A stretch of DNA of 32,774 nt, taken from assembly GCA_903831865.1 (NCBI GenBank), contig CAIKZH010000026.1:1-32774 (forward strand). The letters run 5' to 3'. Shown in pieces: positions 16,543-24,032 of the stretch; within the stretch, counting starts at the first letter, position 1; each line of letters starts with the position of its first letter. Under the pieces are notes generated by a model that saw only the letters and a list, made by a program, of their open reading frames with translations, made no database searches and was not told where the DNA came from. The DNA is from an uncultured Coriobacteriia bacterium (GTDB lineage Bacteria; Actinomycetota; Coriobacteriia; Anaerosomatales; PALSA-660). The position numbers were made by a program, and so were the translations under genes.

Positions 16543-17612
16543 CCGTCCCTCCCGCTGACGCCCGCCTCGCCGAAGGTGGCCATCCCGCTCATCACGGCAC
16601 ACGCCGCATCCATGACCTCCATGGCCAGCGCCGCCCCCGTTCCCTCTCCCAATCGCATATCGAGGTCCAGCACCGGTCGGAGACCGAGCGCCGCGAGGAC
16701 CAGCCTGTGCCCGGGTTCCGCGCTGCGATGCGATGCGAAGACCCACGGGCGGGCCGCCGGTGCGAGACGAAGCGCGAGCAGCGTGGCCGCTCCGGAGATG
16801 TAGCCGTCGCTCACGACCGGGACGCCGCGGGCGGCCGCGCCGATCACGACTCCCGCAAGCCCGGCGATCTCGAGCCCGCCCACCTTCGCGAGCACGTCGA
16901 GAGGGTCGCTCGCGTCGGGGGCGTTGACCTCGAGCGCGCACCTGACGACCTCCGCCTTGTGCGCCACGCCTTCCTCGTCCAGGCCGGTCCCGGGACCGAC
17001 GACGTCCGCCGGGTCCGCTGCGAGCAACGCACTCACGATGGCTGCCGAGGCGGTCGTGTTGCCGATGCCCATGTCGCCCGTGCCGACGATGTCGATGCCG
17101 CGAGCCGCGAGGTCGTCCACGACTCCGATGCCCACACCCACGGCCGCGACCGCCTCGGCGCGGGTCATGGCGGGTCCCTGACTCATGTCCGCGGTACCGT
17201 TTCGGACCCGGGCCGCCACCACGCCGGGCGCCTCGGGAAGCTCGTGCGCCACGCCCACGTCCACTACGATCACGCTCGCGCCGGCGTGGGCGGCGAGCTG
17301 GTTGATCGCCGCGCCGCCCGCGGCGAAGTTCGCCACCATCTGCGCGGTCACCTCGCTCGGATAGGAAGAGACACCCTGTGCGGTCACCCCATGATCGCCG
17401 GCCATGAGCACGATCGCCTTCCGGGCGATCGAGGGGTGGGTGCTTCGCTGCAGCACAGCGAGACGCTGTGCAAGCACCTCGAGCTGTCCAAGGGAGCGCG
17501 GAGGCTTTGTCAGAGAGTCCAGGCGCGCCCACGCGATCTCCTCCCAGGAGGCGTCGGGGAAGGGGATGGCGGCGATCGAATCGGCGATCGAGCGTTCGTC
17601 TTGCACGTTCAT
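16539..17612 (-). CDS. cobT: Nicotinate-nucleotide-dimethylbenzimidazole phosphoribosyltransferase
   Basis: CobT activates the lower-ligand base, usually dimethylbenzimidazole, to alpha-ribazole 5'-phosphate. The 357-aa protein has LDSLTKPPRSLGQLE near the N-terminus, AGDHGVTAQGVSSYPSEVT with QMVANFAAGGAAIN, GTGDMGIGNTTAS, the DGYISGAA segment, and the catalytic-base region DLDMRLGEGTGAALAM near the C-terminus. ATG 17612 is chosen because it overlaps the cobU stop as ATGA, has GAAAGG just upstream, and removes 15 non-family residues from the track ORF. Which base is activated cannot be decided from sequence. Confidence 0.96.
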   Translation of the reverse strand: MNVQDERSIADSIAAIPFPDASWEEIAWARLDSLTKPPRSLGQLEVLAQRLAVLQRSTHPSIARKAIVLMAGDHGVTAQGVSSYPSEVTAQMVANFAAGGAAINQLAAHAGASVIVVDVGVAHELPEAPGVVAARVRNGTADMSQGPAMTRAEAVAAVGVGIGVVDDLAARGIDIVGTGDMGIGNTTASAAIVSALLAADPADVVGPGTGLDEEGVAHKAEVVRCALEVNAPDASDPLDVLAKVGGLEIAGLAGVVIGAAARGVPVVSDGYISGAATLLALRLAPAARPWVFASHRSAEPGHRLVLAALGLRPVLDLDMRLGEGTGAALAMEVMDAACAVMSGMATFGEAGVSGRDG

Positions 17613-18211
17613 CCTTTCGTCGGTGTACGGATCCTGCCCGGAGGCATGGACGGCCATGGGAGGTCGACGGGAAGTGCCTTGAGATCGATCAGGTGACCCG
17701 CGACCGCGAGCCAGCTGCCGTCCGCGCGCTCCGCGAGCGCCCGGTTGGCCCTTGCGAGCACATCACGGAAGACTCGACCTGACGCGAACTCCGGGACGAC
17801 TCCCCATCCTGCTTCGTTGCTGACGATGACCGTGTCCCCGTCGCGGGACACGAGGGCCTCCACCATCGCCAGCGCGCGCGCCTCGCACCGGTCCTCCGCC
17901 CCCTCGGGGGCGAAGGACGCGTCGCCGACCTCGCCGTGTACTATCGCGCCTATCAGCGTGGACAGACAGTCGAGCAGCAGGACCGAGCCGCTCGCAACAC
18001 CGGCCGCCCACGCGGGGTCCGTGTCCACTGTGAGGACCGACCATTCGGCGGGCCGTGTCCGGATGTGCGCGTCCACGCGGCGGCGCATCTCCACGTCGCC
18101 CTCCCAGCCCGCGACGGCCACCACCACCGGAGCGCCGCGACGCGACGCGAGCCTCTCGGCGGCCGCCGACTTCCCGCTGCGCACGCCCCCGGTGATCATC
18201 ACGACGCTCAT
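17609..18211 (-). CDS. cobU: Adenosylcobinamide kinase / adenosylcobinamide-phosphate guanylyltransferase
   Basis: CobU phosphorylates adenosylcobinamide and then transfers GMP to it. The 200-aa protein has the P-loop GGVRSGKSAAAERLA near its N-terminus, the HIRTRPAEW segment (its histidine aligns with the GMP-carrying His of CobU), LLLDCLSTLIGAIV, and VSNEAGWGVVPE. ATG at 18211 overlaps the btuD stop as ATGA and has GAGGTG eight bases upstream; the track start GTG 18220 is three codons longer. With cobT and cobS it forms a complete nucleotide-loop assembly route, so the organism can turn imported cobinamide into cobalamin. Confidence 0.96.
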   Translation of the reverse strand: MSVVMITGGVRSGKSAAAERLASRRGAPVVVAVAGWEGDVEMRRRVDAHIRTRPAEWSVLTVDTDPAWAAGVASGSVLLLDCLSTLIGAIVHGEVGDASFAPEGAEDRCEARALAMVEALVSRDGDTVIVSNEAGWGVVPEFASGRVFRDVLARANRALAERADGSWLAVAGHLIDLKALPVDLPWPSMPPGRIRTPTKG

Positions 18212-19461
18212 CGGTCGCACACCTCCTCAAGAGCGGCCACCGCGGCGCGCTCGTCCGTGCACTGCCGGGCACCCCCCACCGCCATCCGTCTCCAGAGAGC
18301 ACCCGCCTCCCCGCCCGTGAAGTCGAGGGACGGAGAGAGGTCCCCCACGAGAACGGTCCGGCCCGCCTGCTCCACGACGGCCCGCAGGTTGCCCACGTTC
18401 GGCCGACCGAAGGGAGTGGCCACGACCGCGACCGCGTCGCTCTCGGCGGCGGCTGCGCGGAGCGCCTCACCGTGCTCGACCGACATGACCGTCCCCAGCG
18501 GCACGGCCGTGAACGGCACTCCCAGGGCGCGCGCCACCTCGGCGTCCGTGTCACCTTCGGCGAGCACACCGCAGCATACGGCGTAGCCCGCGAGCGCCAG
18601 CCTTCGCATGAGCGCCGCCCCCGTCCCCGATCCGCTGATCACCAGCACTCGCGGCGCGCCTTCCCGCGGCCGCACCCCGTCGCGCACCACAGGCGTCACC
18701 TGGACCGCGCCGGTCACGACGTCCCTGCCGATCACCGCGCGCACGCCGAAGACCGCACTGAGGGTCTCGGAGGTGAGCACGACTGCGGGAGGGCCTTGGA
18801 CGCCGATGCCGCCGTCCGCGACGACCGCGAGACGGTCCGAGTAGCGGGCCGCCATGTCGAGGTCGTGGAAGACCGCGAGCACGGCGAGCCCGCCGTCGGC
18901 GAGAGCGCGCACCGCGTCAAGGACCTCGAGCCTGTGGTTCAGGTCCAGGTGGCTGGTCGGCTCGTCCAGGAGGAGCACCCGCGGCTCCTGCGCCAGCGCC
19001 TGCGCGAGTGTGAGCCGCTGGACGTCGCCTCCCGAGAGTCTGTCGAGGCGCTCGCTCGCCAGATGCTCGGTCCCGGTGAGCATGAGCGCCCGGTCCACCG
19101 CTGCCGTGTCCGCCCTGCCGAGTGTGGCCGCGAACCCCGAGAGGTGTGCATGGCGACCCATCTCCACGAAGGACCGCGCCGAGAACGCGAACCCCGTCGG
19201 CGTCTGCTGCGGAAGCACGCCCACGAGACGCGCCACCTCCTTGCGCGCAAGAGAGTGGAGCGGCCGTCCGTCGAGCATGACCTCGCCGGACAGCACACGC
19301 GCTCCGCCGGTCACCGCACGCAGCAGCGTCGTCTTGCCCGCACCGTTGGGACCGATCAGTCCCACGAGCTCGCCGGCCTCCACCGCGACAGCGACCCCGC
19401 TCACGACAGGGTCCCGGTACCCCACCGTCGCGCCCGCGTAGCGAAGGATCGCGACGGTCAC
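18208..19461 (-). CDS. btuD: Cobalamin/corrinoid ABC transporter ATPase with extra C-terminal domain
   Basis: Residues 1-255 are a FecCD/BtuCD-type ATPase: Walker A GPNGAGKTT at 37-45, Q-loop LPQQ, signature LSGGDVQR at 142-149, Walker B RVLLLDEPT near 161-169 and the switch histidine in FHD. About 147 further residues (271-417) follow a short linker and form a Rossmann-like segment beginning RVLVISGSGTGAALMRRLALAG, with CGVLAEGDTDAEVARALGV and GRPNVGNLRAVVEQAG. I recall similar long BtuD proteins in haloarchaea and some Firmicutes, but know no function for the extension. GTG 19461 overlaps the btuC stop as GTGA, and the next gene is cobU. The riboswitch and cob genes make corrinoid the likely substrate. 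Confidence 0.92.
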   Translation of the reverse strand: MTVAILRYAGATVGYRDPVVSGVAVAVEAGELVGLIGPNGAGKTTLLRAVTGGARVLSGEVMLDGRPLHSLARKEVARLVGVLPQQTPTGFAFSARSFVEMGRHAHLSGFAATLGRADTAAVDRALMLTGTEHLASERLDRLSGGDVQRLTLAQALAQEPRVLLLDEPTSHLDLNHRLEVLDAVRALADGGLAVLAVFHDLDMAARYSDRLAVVADGGIGVQGPPAVVLTSETLSAVFGVRAVIGRDVVTGAVQVTPVVRDGVRPREGAPRVLVISGSGTGAALMRRLALAGYAVCCGVLAEGDTDAEVARALGVPFTAVPLGTVMSVEHGEALRAAAAESDAVAVVATPFGRPNVGNLRAVVEQAGRTVLVGDLSPSLDFTGGEAGALWRRMAVGGARQCTDERAAVAALEEVCDR

Positions 19462-20480
19462 GTCTCCTCCCTCTGAGCGCGCACCAGGAGCCAGACGAAG
19501 AGCGGGCCGCCGAGCAGCGCCGTGATGATCCCCACCGGCAGCTCAACCGGGGCGAGCACCACCCGCGCGAGCAGGTCCGCGAGCACCATCACGACGCCGC
19601 CGCCCAACACGGACGCGGGGATCAGAAGCCTGTGGTCGGGGCCGAGCAGCAGTCGGACCGCATGCGGTGTCATCAGGCCGACGAACCCGATGAGACCGGA
19701 GACCGAGACCGCCGCGGACACCATGAGCGATGCCGAGGCGAGGATCAGCCGCTTCGTGCGCTCGACGTCGACGCCGAGCTCGCCGGCGCGCTCGTCGCCC
19801 AGCAGCATGATGTCCAGCTCGCGAGTCCTGGCCAGCGGTATGGCCAGGCCCGCGCCCAGCATCACCGCCACGACCGCGCACTGCGGCCACGTCGCGCCCT
19901 GCAGCCCGCCCATCATCCAGAAGACGACGCGGGACAGCTGCTGACGCTGCAGCACGAGCACGAACGACGTGAGGGCCGCGAGCGTGTAGGAGACCGCCAC
20001 TCCCGCGAGCAGAAGTGAGAGCGTCTGCATCACGCCGCGACGCGTCGCCAGCCCCGCCACCAGCACGATGGTGCCGAGCGCCAGCACGAACGCGGCCACA
20101 GGCGGGGCCACGAGGGCCAGCGCGCCACTGCCGCCGACAACGAACGCCAGCGCCGCACCCAACCCCGCGCCCGACGAGACACCGAGGATGTAGGGGTCGG
20201 CGAGCGGGTTGCGGAAGAGAGCCTGGTACAGGACGCCTGCGGCCGCGAGGCACATGCCGACCAGCGCGGCCATCACCACCCGAGGCAGTCTCAGCTCGAT
20301 CACGAGCGCCTCGGCCGGTACCAGGGTGCGGCCGGCCAGCGCGCGCGTGATCGCCGACACCACCTGTCCGGGCCCCACGGCCACAGCGCCGAACGACGTG
20401 GCTGCGACGACTGCGAGCAGCAGCGTCGCGGCGAGCCCCGCGATCACCGTCGCCGATCGTACCTGTGTGCGCCCCGGCAT
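19458..20480 (-). CDS. btuC: Corrinoid ABC transporter permease (FecCD family)
   Basis: The 340-aa protein is a polytopic permease of the BtuC/FecD family. Starting at ATG 20480 it has an N-terminal span (ATVIAGLAATLLLAVVAATSF), LRLPRVVMAALVGMCLAAAGVLYQ, RNPLADPYILGVSSGAGLGA, and near the C-terminus the coupling segment GLIGFVGLMTPHAVRLLLGPDHR, which contacts the ATPase, then a final LLGGPLFVWLLV span. The track start is 46 residues too long; it is the antisense-like overlap with btuF. Seven bases separate it from the btuF stop and it overlaps btuD by 4 nt. The substrate is inferred from the cobalamin riboswitch and cob genes. Confidence 0.94.
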   Translation of the reverse strand: MPGRTQVRSATVIAGLAATLLLAVVAATSFGAVAVGPGQVVSAITRALAGRTLVPAEALVIELRLPRVVMAALVGMCLAAAGVLYQALFRNPLADPYILGVSSGAGLGAALAFVVGGSGALALVAPPVAAFVLALGTIVLVAGLATRRGVMQTLSLLLAGVAVSYTLAALTSFVLVLQRQQLSRVVFWMMGGLQGATWPQCAVVAVMLGAGLAIPLARTRELDIMLLGDERAGELGVDVERTKRLILASASLMVSAAVSVSGLIGFVGLMTPHAVRLLLGPDHRLLIPASVLGGGVVMVLADLLARVVLAPVELPVGIITALLGGPLFVWLLVRAQREET

Positions 20481-20487
20481 CGGACCG

Positions 20488-21441
20488 CTACTTGAAGAGA
20501 TCGGGATGCAGGGCCTTGGCGGCCTCGAGGACTCCCTCGACGATCCGCGGCCCCGGGCGAGACACCAGGTCGTCATCGAGCGGGTAGATCGAACCCATCT
20601 GGACGGCGTCCAGTGCATCGTAGCCGGGCCGGTCCTCCAGGCTCAGGGGGTCGCCGATCGACGACTTCGTACCGAGGTAGACCGCAGGCTGGTCCCTCAC
20701 CAACTGCTCGACGGAGTAGGCGACGTAACCGCTCTGCTTCACGACGTTCACGCCCCCCGCCCGGGTGACAAGATCGTTGAGCAGCGTGTCCCTGCCGGCG
20801 GTGAACAACGGGTCCCAGCCGATCTCGACAAACGCGCGCACCGGCTTCGTGCCGTGAAGTCGAGCCCTGACGGACGCCAGCTGTGCGCGCATCCCGGTGA
20901 CGAGCTTCTCGCCCCTGGCAGACGCGCCGGTGCAGCGAGCCACCGTCCCTATCGAGCGCATCACGCCATCGATATCCTTCGGGTCGACCACCAGCACCTT
21001 GGCGCCCAAGGCCTCCAGCTTCGCGATCTGGTCGGCCTGTACGCCACCCGTCAGGAGGACGAGATCGGGACGCGCGGCCGCCACCTCCTCCAGGTTCGGG
21101 GTCTGGAAGTCTCCCATCTTCGGCAGCGACTTCACCTGGGCCGGATAGTCATCGTAGGTGGTCACCCCGACGACGCGCGAGAACACACCGAGCGAGTAGA
21201 GGATCTCCGTATCAGCCGGCGCGAGCGACACGATGCGCCTCGGTTCGGCTGCGATCGTGACGCTGCGCGACGCGTCGTCCGTGACGGTCACCGGGAATGC
21301 AGCGGTGCCTTGCTTCTGCGGCGCGGCAGCGGGCGATGCCTGAGGCGCCTGGCCCGCGGCGCACGCCGCCGTCGCGACGACGACCAGCGCGAGCGCCAGA
21401 GCGACCGCTCCCCTTCTCAGTGCTTCGGTACGGAGTTGCAT
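20488..21441 (-). CDS. btuF: Corrinoid ABC transporter substrate-binding lipoprotein
   Basis: The 317-aa protein begins with a basic stretch and hydrophobic core (ALRRGAVALALALVVVATAACA) and a cysteine at about 27; the lipobox is imperfect because the -3 residue is Thr, so lipid anchoring is likely but not certain. A low-complexity Ala/Pro/Gln linker follows. The mature part has the periplasmic-binding-protein landmarks PRRIVSLAPADTEILYSLG, GVTTYDDYP, PDLVLLTGG and FVEIGWDPLFTAGRDTLLNDL. ATG 21441 follows AGGACCGTC, a reasonable ribosome site; the 33 extra residues in the track lie in the leader. It is first in the riboswitch-controlled operon and presumably captures corrinoids outside the membrane. 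Confidence 0.94.
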   Translation of the reverse strand: MQLRTEALRRGAVALALALVVVATAACAAGQAPQASPAAAPQKQGTAAFPVTVTDDASRSVTIAAEPRRIVSLAPADTEILYSLGVFSRVVGVTTYDDYPAQVKSLPKMGDFQTPNLEEVAAARPDLVLLTGGVQADQIAKLEALGAKVLVVDPKDIDGVMRSIGTVARCTGASARGEKLVTGMRAQLASVRARLHGTKPVRAFVEIGWDPLFTAGRDTLLNDLVTRAGGVNVVKQSGYVAYSVEQLVRDQPAVYLGTKSSIGDPLSLEDRPGYDALDAVQMGSIYPLDDDLVSRPGPRIVEGVLEAAKALHPDLFK

Positions 21442-21524
21442 GACGGTCCTGCCTTCGTCGTGGGCTGTCCTCGGCCCGTTGCCGTCCCGCACGAGAGGGC
21501 AGCCAGAGCCTCGTCGTGAGCGAC

Positions 21525-21558
21525 GACGGCCCCCGCGCATGGATGCGCGGGGGCCGTC
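21525..21558 (-). terminator. Perfect 16-bp hairpin in the btuF leader, no U-run
   Basis: GACGGCCCCCGCGCAT and its exact complement ATGCGCGGGGGCCGTC are separated by two bases. The stem lies between the cobalamin aptamer and btuF, where a riboswitch expression platform would be. A shorter alternative stem CGTCGT/ACGACG at 21512-21528 shares four bases with it, so the two compete. Neither strand has a T-run after the stem. It may be a U-less or Rho-assisted terminator; this is an inference. Confidence 0.5.
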
Positions 21559-21592
21559 TCGGAAGGTTCCCGTGTCTCTCGGCTGGTCGGTC

Positions 21593-21703
21593 TCACCTGA
21601 TGCTGCCAGCCAGGGCGACGCGGGCCTCGTCCTCGAAGGCCTGGATCGTGCGGTCGCTCCCGAAGGGCAGGTCTCCTGGCTTAGGGTCGTATGACGGACC
21701 CAT
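21593..21703 (-). CDS. Candidate 36-codon leader ORF overlapping the cobalamin riboswitch
   Basis: An ATG inside the aptamer core (AACTGTGATG) opens a frame of 36 residues ending at TGA 21595-21593, too short for the ORF track. The last 25 codons, from CTG to AGG, nearly all end in G or C, as in real genes here, while at least one shifted frame is less biased. The peptide includes SDRTIQAFEDEARVALAGSIR and resembles nothing I know. There is no Shine-Dalgarno before the ATG, which sits in conserved riboswitch sequence, so translation may start elsewhere or not at all. It could be a leader peptide, a gene remnant into which regulatory RNA was placed, or chance. Confidence 0.25.
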   Translation of the reverse strand: MGPSYDPKPGDLPFGSDRTIQAFEDEARVALAGSIR

Positions 21704-21800
21704 CACAGTTGCGGGACAGCGCCGGGATCTCACCGGCTTCTCTATTCTCCCGTCCGACGCGTGAACCGCGGCGGAACGGGCACCCTCCGGGGGTGCGCTA
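21661..21800 (-). promoter_or_regulatory. Cobalamin riboswitch
   Basis: The minus strand carries the conserved blocks in order: GGGAGAATAGAGAAGCCGGTG, GATCCCGGCGCTGTCCCGCAACTGTGA, and the B12 box AAGCCAGGAGACCTGCC (21682-21666). A small stem GCACCC/GGGTGC lies at the 5' side. It controls the btuF-to-phosphatase operon, and such riboswitches shut expression when cobalamin is plentiful. The full 408-nt gap between rluB and btuF holds, in order, a possible -10 box, this aptamer, a coding-like short ORF, a perfect 16-bp hairpin and the btuF ribosome site. The 5' boundary is approximate. Confidence 0.95.
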
Positions 21801-21820
21801 TGCGGTTGTGAACGATGGCG

Positions 21821-21829
21821 AGTGTAGCA
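21821..21829 (-). promoter_or_regulatory. Possible extended -10 promoter for the corrinoid operon
   Basis: TGCTACACT fits the extended -10 pattern TGnTANNNT, about 20-30 nt upstream of the cobalamin aptamer and just after the rluB stop. No -35 match is visible at 17 nt, which extended -10 promoters can tolerate. Confidence 0.4.
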
Positions 21830-21849
21830 GACGCACTGGCACCCCGGGC

Positions 21850-22686
21850 TCAGTCTCCCGATGACTTCAGACTCTCGACTTCCTCGTCGGTGAGCGCCCG
21901 GGTCTCGCCTAAAGGGAGCTCGCCGAGTTCGACGGCCCCGAAGGCGACGCGTTGCAGCCGGGTCACGGGATGCCCCACGGCTGACAGCATCCTGCGGACC
22001 TGCCTCTTGCGTCCCTCGTGGATGACAAGCTCGATCTCCGCGGACCCGTCGCCCTCGCTCAGGACGCGCGCACCCGCCTCGCGCGTCGGGCCGTCCTCCA
22101 ACACGATCCCGCCTCGCAGCGCCGCGAGATCCGCCTCGTCGGGCGAGCCTTCCACGCAGGCGATGTACGTCTTGTCCACATGGTGCCTCGGGTGCATGAG
22201 GCGGTGTGCGAGGTCTCCGTCCGTGGTGAGGAGAAGAAGCCCCTCGGAGTCGAAGTCGAGCCGTCCGACCGGGAACAGGCCGGGGGGCGCGTCGCTCGGG
22301 AAGAGGTCGGCGACGGTGCGGCGTCCCTCAGGATCGCTCATCGTGGTCACGTAGCCTGCGGGCTTGTTGAGGGCGAGGTAGGCAGGCGCGTCGCCGGGCA
22401 CCACGATCTCCCCATCCAACCTCACCTCATCGGACAGCGGGTCCACCTTGCTGCCCAGCTCCGTGACCACGACCCCGTTCACCGTCACGCGCCCCGCACT
22501 CATCAGCTTCTCGCTGCCTCGGCGGGACGCGGCACCTGCGCGCGCCAGGAAGCGTTGCAGCCGCATCGGCACGGTGCGCGGCCCGTCGTCCCCGGAGCGA
22601 ATCGCCTCGCCCCCCTCGCTCGAACCCTGCGTTCGCTCTCCGAATGCGCCGGACGTCTCAGTCGACGGTCGGGATGGCGTCGTCAT
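21850..22686 (-). CDS. rluB: 23S rRNA pseudouridine synthase, RluB family
   Basis: The 278-aa protein has an N-terminal S4 RNA-binding domain (MRLQRFLARAGAASRRGSEKL at about 41-61, then VTVNGVVV) and a catalytic domain with YLALNKPAGYVTT and the active-site aspartate in GRLDFDSEGLLLLTTDGDL, followed by KTYIACVEG and HEGRKRQVRRML. ATG 22686 is chosen because GGAGGT lies exactly eight bases upstream inside scpB; this gives a 29-nt overlap with scpB and a 40-residue Ser/Gly/Glu-rich, probably disordered N-terminus. ATG 22566 would give the compact family start but has no Shine-Dalgarno. scpA-scpB-rluB is a common gene order. Confidence 0.95.
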   Translation of the reverse strand: MTTPSRPSTETSGAFGERTQGSSEGGEAIRSGDDGPRTVPMRLQRFLARAGAASRRGSEKLMSAGRVTVNGVVVTELGSKVDPLSDEVRLDGEIVVPGDAPAYLALNKPAGYVTTMSDPEGRRTVADLFPSDAPPGLFPVGRLDFDSEGLLLLTTDGDLAHRLMHPRHHVDKTYIACVEGSPDEADLAALRGGIVLEDGPTREAGARVLSEGDGSAEIELVIHEGRKRQVRRMLSAVGHPVTRLQRVAFGAVELGELPLGETRALTDEEVESLKSSGD

Positions 22687-23269
22687 CGTTGTCGACCTCC
22701 GGCCCCTCGAGGGCGTTCAGGCGTTCACGGATGGACTGCTCGGTAGCGGCGTCAGGCGCGAACTCCTCAAGGGGCGGGAGACCGCTCAGGTCCTTCAGCC
22801 CGAACTTCTCGAGGAAGGTACGCGTGGTCCCGTACAGCACCGCGGTCCCCTGCGCCCCGTCGCGCCCGACCTCGCGCACCAGCCCCTTCTCCACGAGCGA
22901 CGAGATCACGGCCTCCGAGTTCACGCCACGCACCGCGTTGACGCCCTGACGGGTCACCGGCTGGTGATACGCGATCACCGACAGCGCCTCCAGAGCCGCC
23001 TGCGAGAGATGACGCACGTCCCACGTGAGCACCATGCGCTCGATGACGGGGTGGTAGGCCGGATGCGTGTACAGCCGCCATCCTCCGGCGACCTCCCTCA
23101 GCTGGAAGCCGCGCTCGTCGCGTGCGTACTCCTCGGCGATCTCTCGAAGCTCAGCCGTCACGTCCGCCTCCGGCAGCTCCAGCAGCTTGGCGACGCGCGA
23201 CGCGGGCAACGGCTCGTCGGAGACGAACAACAGAGCCTCCAGAGTGCCGCGCGATCCAGGGTCAGACAT
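22658..23269 (-). CDS. scpB: Chromosome segregation and condensation protein ScpB
   Basis: ScpB is the winged-helix partner of the SMC-ScpA condensin complex. The 203-aa protein shows the typical opening TLEALLFVSDEPLPASRVAKLLEL, GFQLREVAGGWRLYTHP, LSQAALEALSVIAYHQPVTR, and VNSEAVISSLVEKGLVREVGRDGAQGTAVLYGTTRTFLEKFGL, which match the two winged-helix units. The acidic C-terminus (EVDNDDDAIPTVD) is variable in the family. The ATG at 23269 overlaps the scpA stop by 8 nt, so the partners are translationally coupled. The rluB ribosome site lies inside its last codons. Confidence 0.96.
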   Translation of the reverse strand: MSDPGSRGTLEALLFVSDEPLPASRVAKLLELPEADVTAELREIAEEYARDERGFQLREVAGGWRLYTHPAYHPVIERMVLTWDVRHLSQAALEALSVIAYHQPVTRQGVNAVRGVNSEAVISSLVEKGLVREVGRDGAQGTAVLYGTTRTFLEKFGLKDLSGLPPLEEFAPDAATEQSIRERLNALEGPEVDNDDDAIPTVD

Positions 23270-24014
23270 CGCTCTTCACACCCGCCTCGATGAGGTCGAT
23301 CTCGCCGAACAGGGCGTCCTGACGGACGTCGAGCGCGCCGAGCTTGTACAGCTCCAGTATCGCAAGCAACGTGACGACCACCAGCTCTGCCGGAGCACCG
23401 GCCGGCACGAGGTCACCGAAGCGCAGCCGGCCCTTCCCCTTCAGCCCCTGCCGCACGCTCTCCATGTGGAGTTCGAGTGAGATCGGCATGGCCGCCACAT
23501 GTTCGGCCTCGAGCAGGAATATCTCCCGGCCGTATTCCAGGTCGGCGCAGATCACGGCGAGTCCCCGGAGCGTCACGCCTTCGAGGTAGTCCGGCATCAG
23601 CCGCAGGAACGGCTCCTCGAGCCCCGCCGCGCGCGGGTGCATGCGCCCCTCCGACTCCATGCGCGCCGCGAACTCAGCCGCTGCGTTCTTGAACTGCTTG
23701 TAGACCAGCAGCCGCTCGACGAGCAGGGCGCGGGCCTCCTCAGGAGTCAGGTCGTCCAAGTCGTCCAGCTCGAGATCCGTGTCCTCCGGGAAGAGGGCGG
23801 CGGCCTTGATCTCCAGGAGCGTGGACGCCAGCAGAAGGAACTCGCTCGCCACGTCGAGGTCGAGGTCCCGCATCCGCTCGATATGGGCGATGAACTCGTC
23901 GGCGATCTCCGTGAAGGAGATCTCGCGGATGTCGACCTTCTGCCGCCCCACGAGGTGGAGAAGAAGGTCCAGCGGTCCCTCGAACACCTCGGTCCTGACC
24001 CGGTAGGTGGTCAC
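23262..24014 (-). CDS. scpA: Chromosome segregation and condensation protein ScpA (kleisin)
   Basis: ScpA is the kleisin subunit that bridges SMC heads in the bacterial condensin. The 250-aa protein opens with YRVRTEVFEGPLDLLLHLVGRQKVDIREISFTEIADEF, the SMC-neck-binding N-terminal domain, followed by ASEFLLLASTLLEIKAAALFP and an acidic linker (EDTDLELDDLDDLTPEEA). The C-terminal winged helix ends with LVVVTLLAILELYKLGALDVRQDALFGEIDL, the usual SMC-head-binding region. The start is GTG 24014, 18 nt after the trpS stop; the ribosome site (AGGAG) is rather distant. Length is normal. Confidence 0.96.
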   Translation of the reverse strand: MTTYRVRTEVFEGPLDLLLHLVGRQKVDIREISFTEIADEFIAHIERMRDLDLDVASEFLLLASTLLEIKAAALFPEDTDLELDDLDDLTPEEARALLVERLLVYKQFKNAAAEFAARMESEGRMHPRAAGLEEPFLRLMPDYLEGVTLRGLAVICADLEYGREIFLLEAEHVAAMPISLELHMESVRQGLKGKGRLRFGDLVPAGAPAELVVVTLLAILELYKLGALDVRQDALFGEIDLIEAGVKSDV

Positions 24015-24032
24015 GCCGCGCTTCGCCCGCTC

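Noticed and set aside
21442-21540. 33-residue N-terminal extension of btuF in the track
   Set aside because: It lies in leader RNA that forms a hairpin, is Arg-rich, and would place the signal peptide internally; ATG 21441 has a ribosome site.
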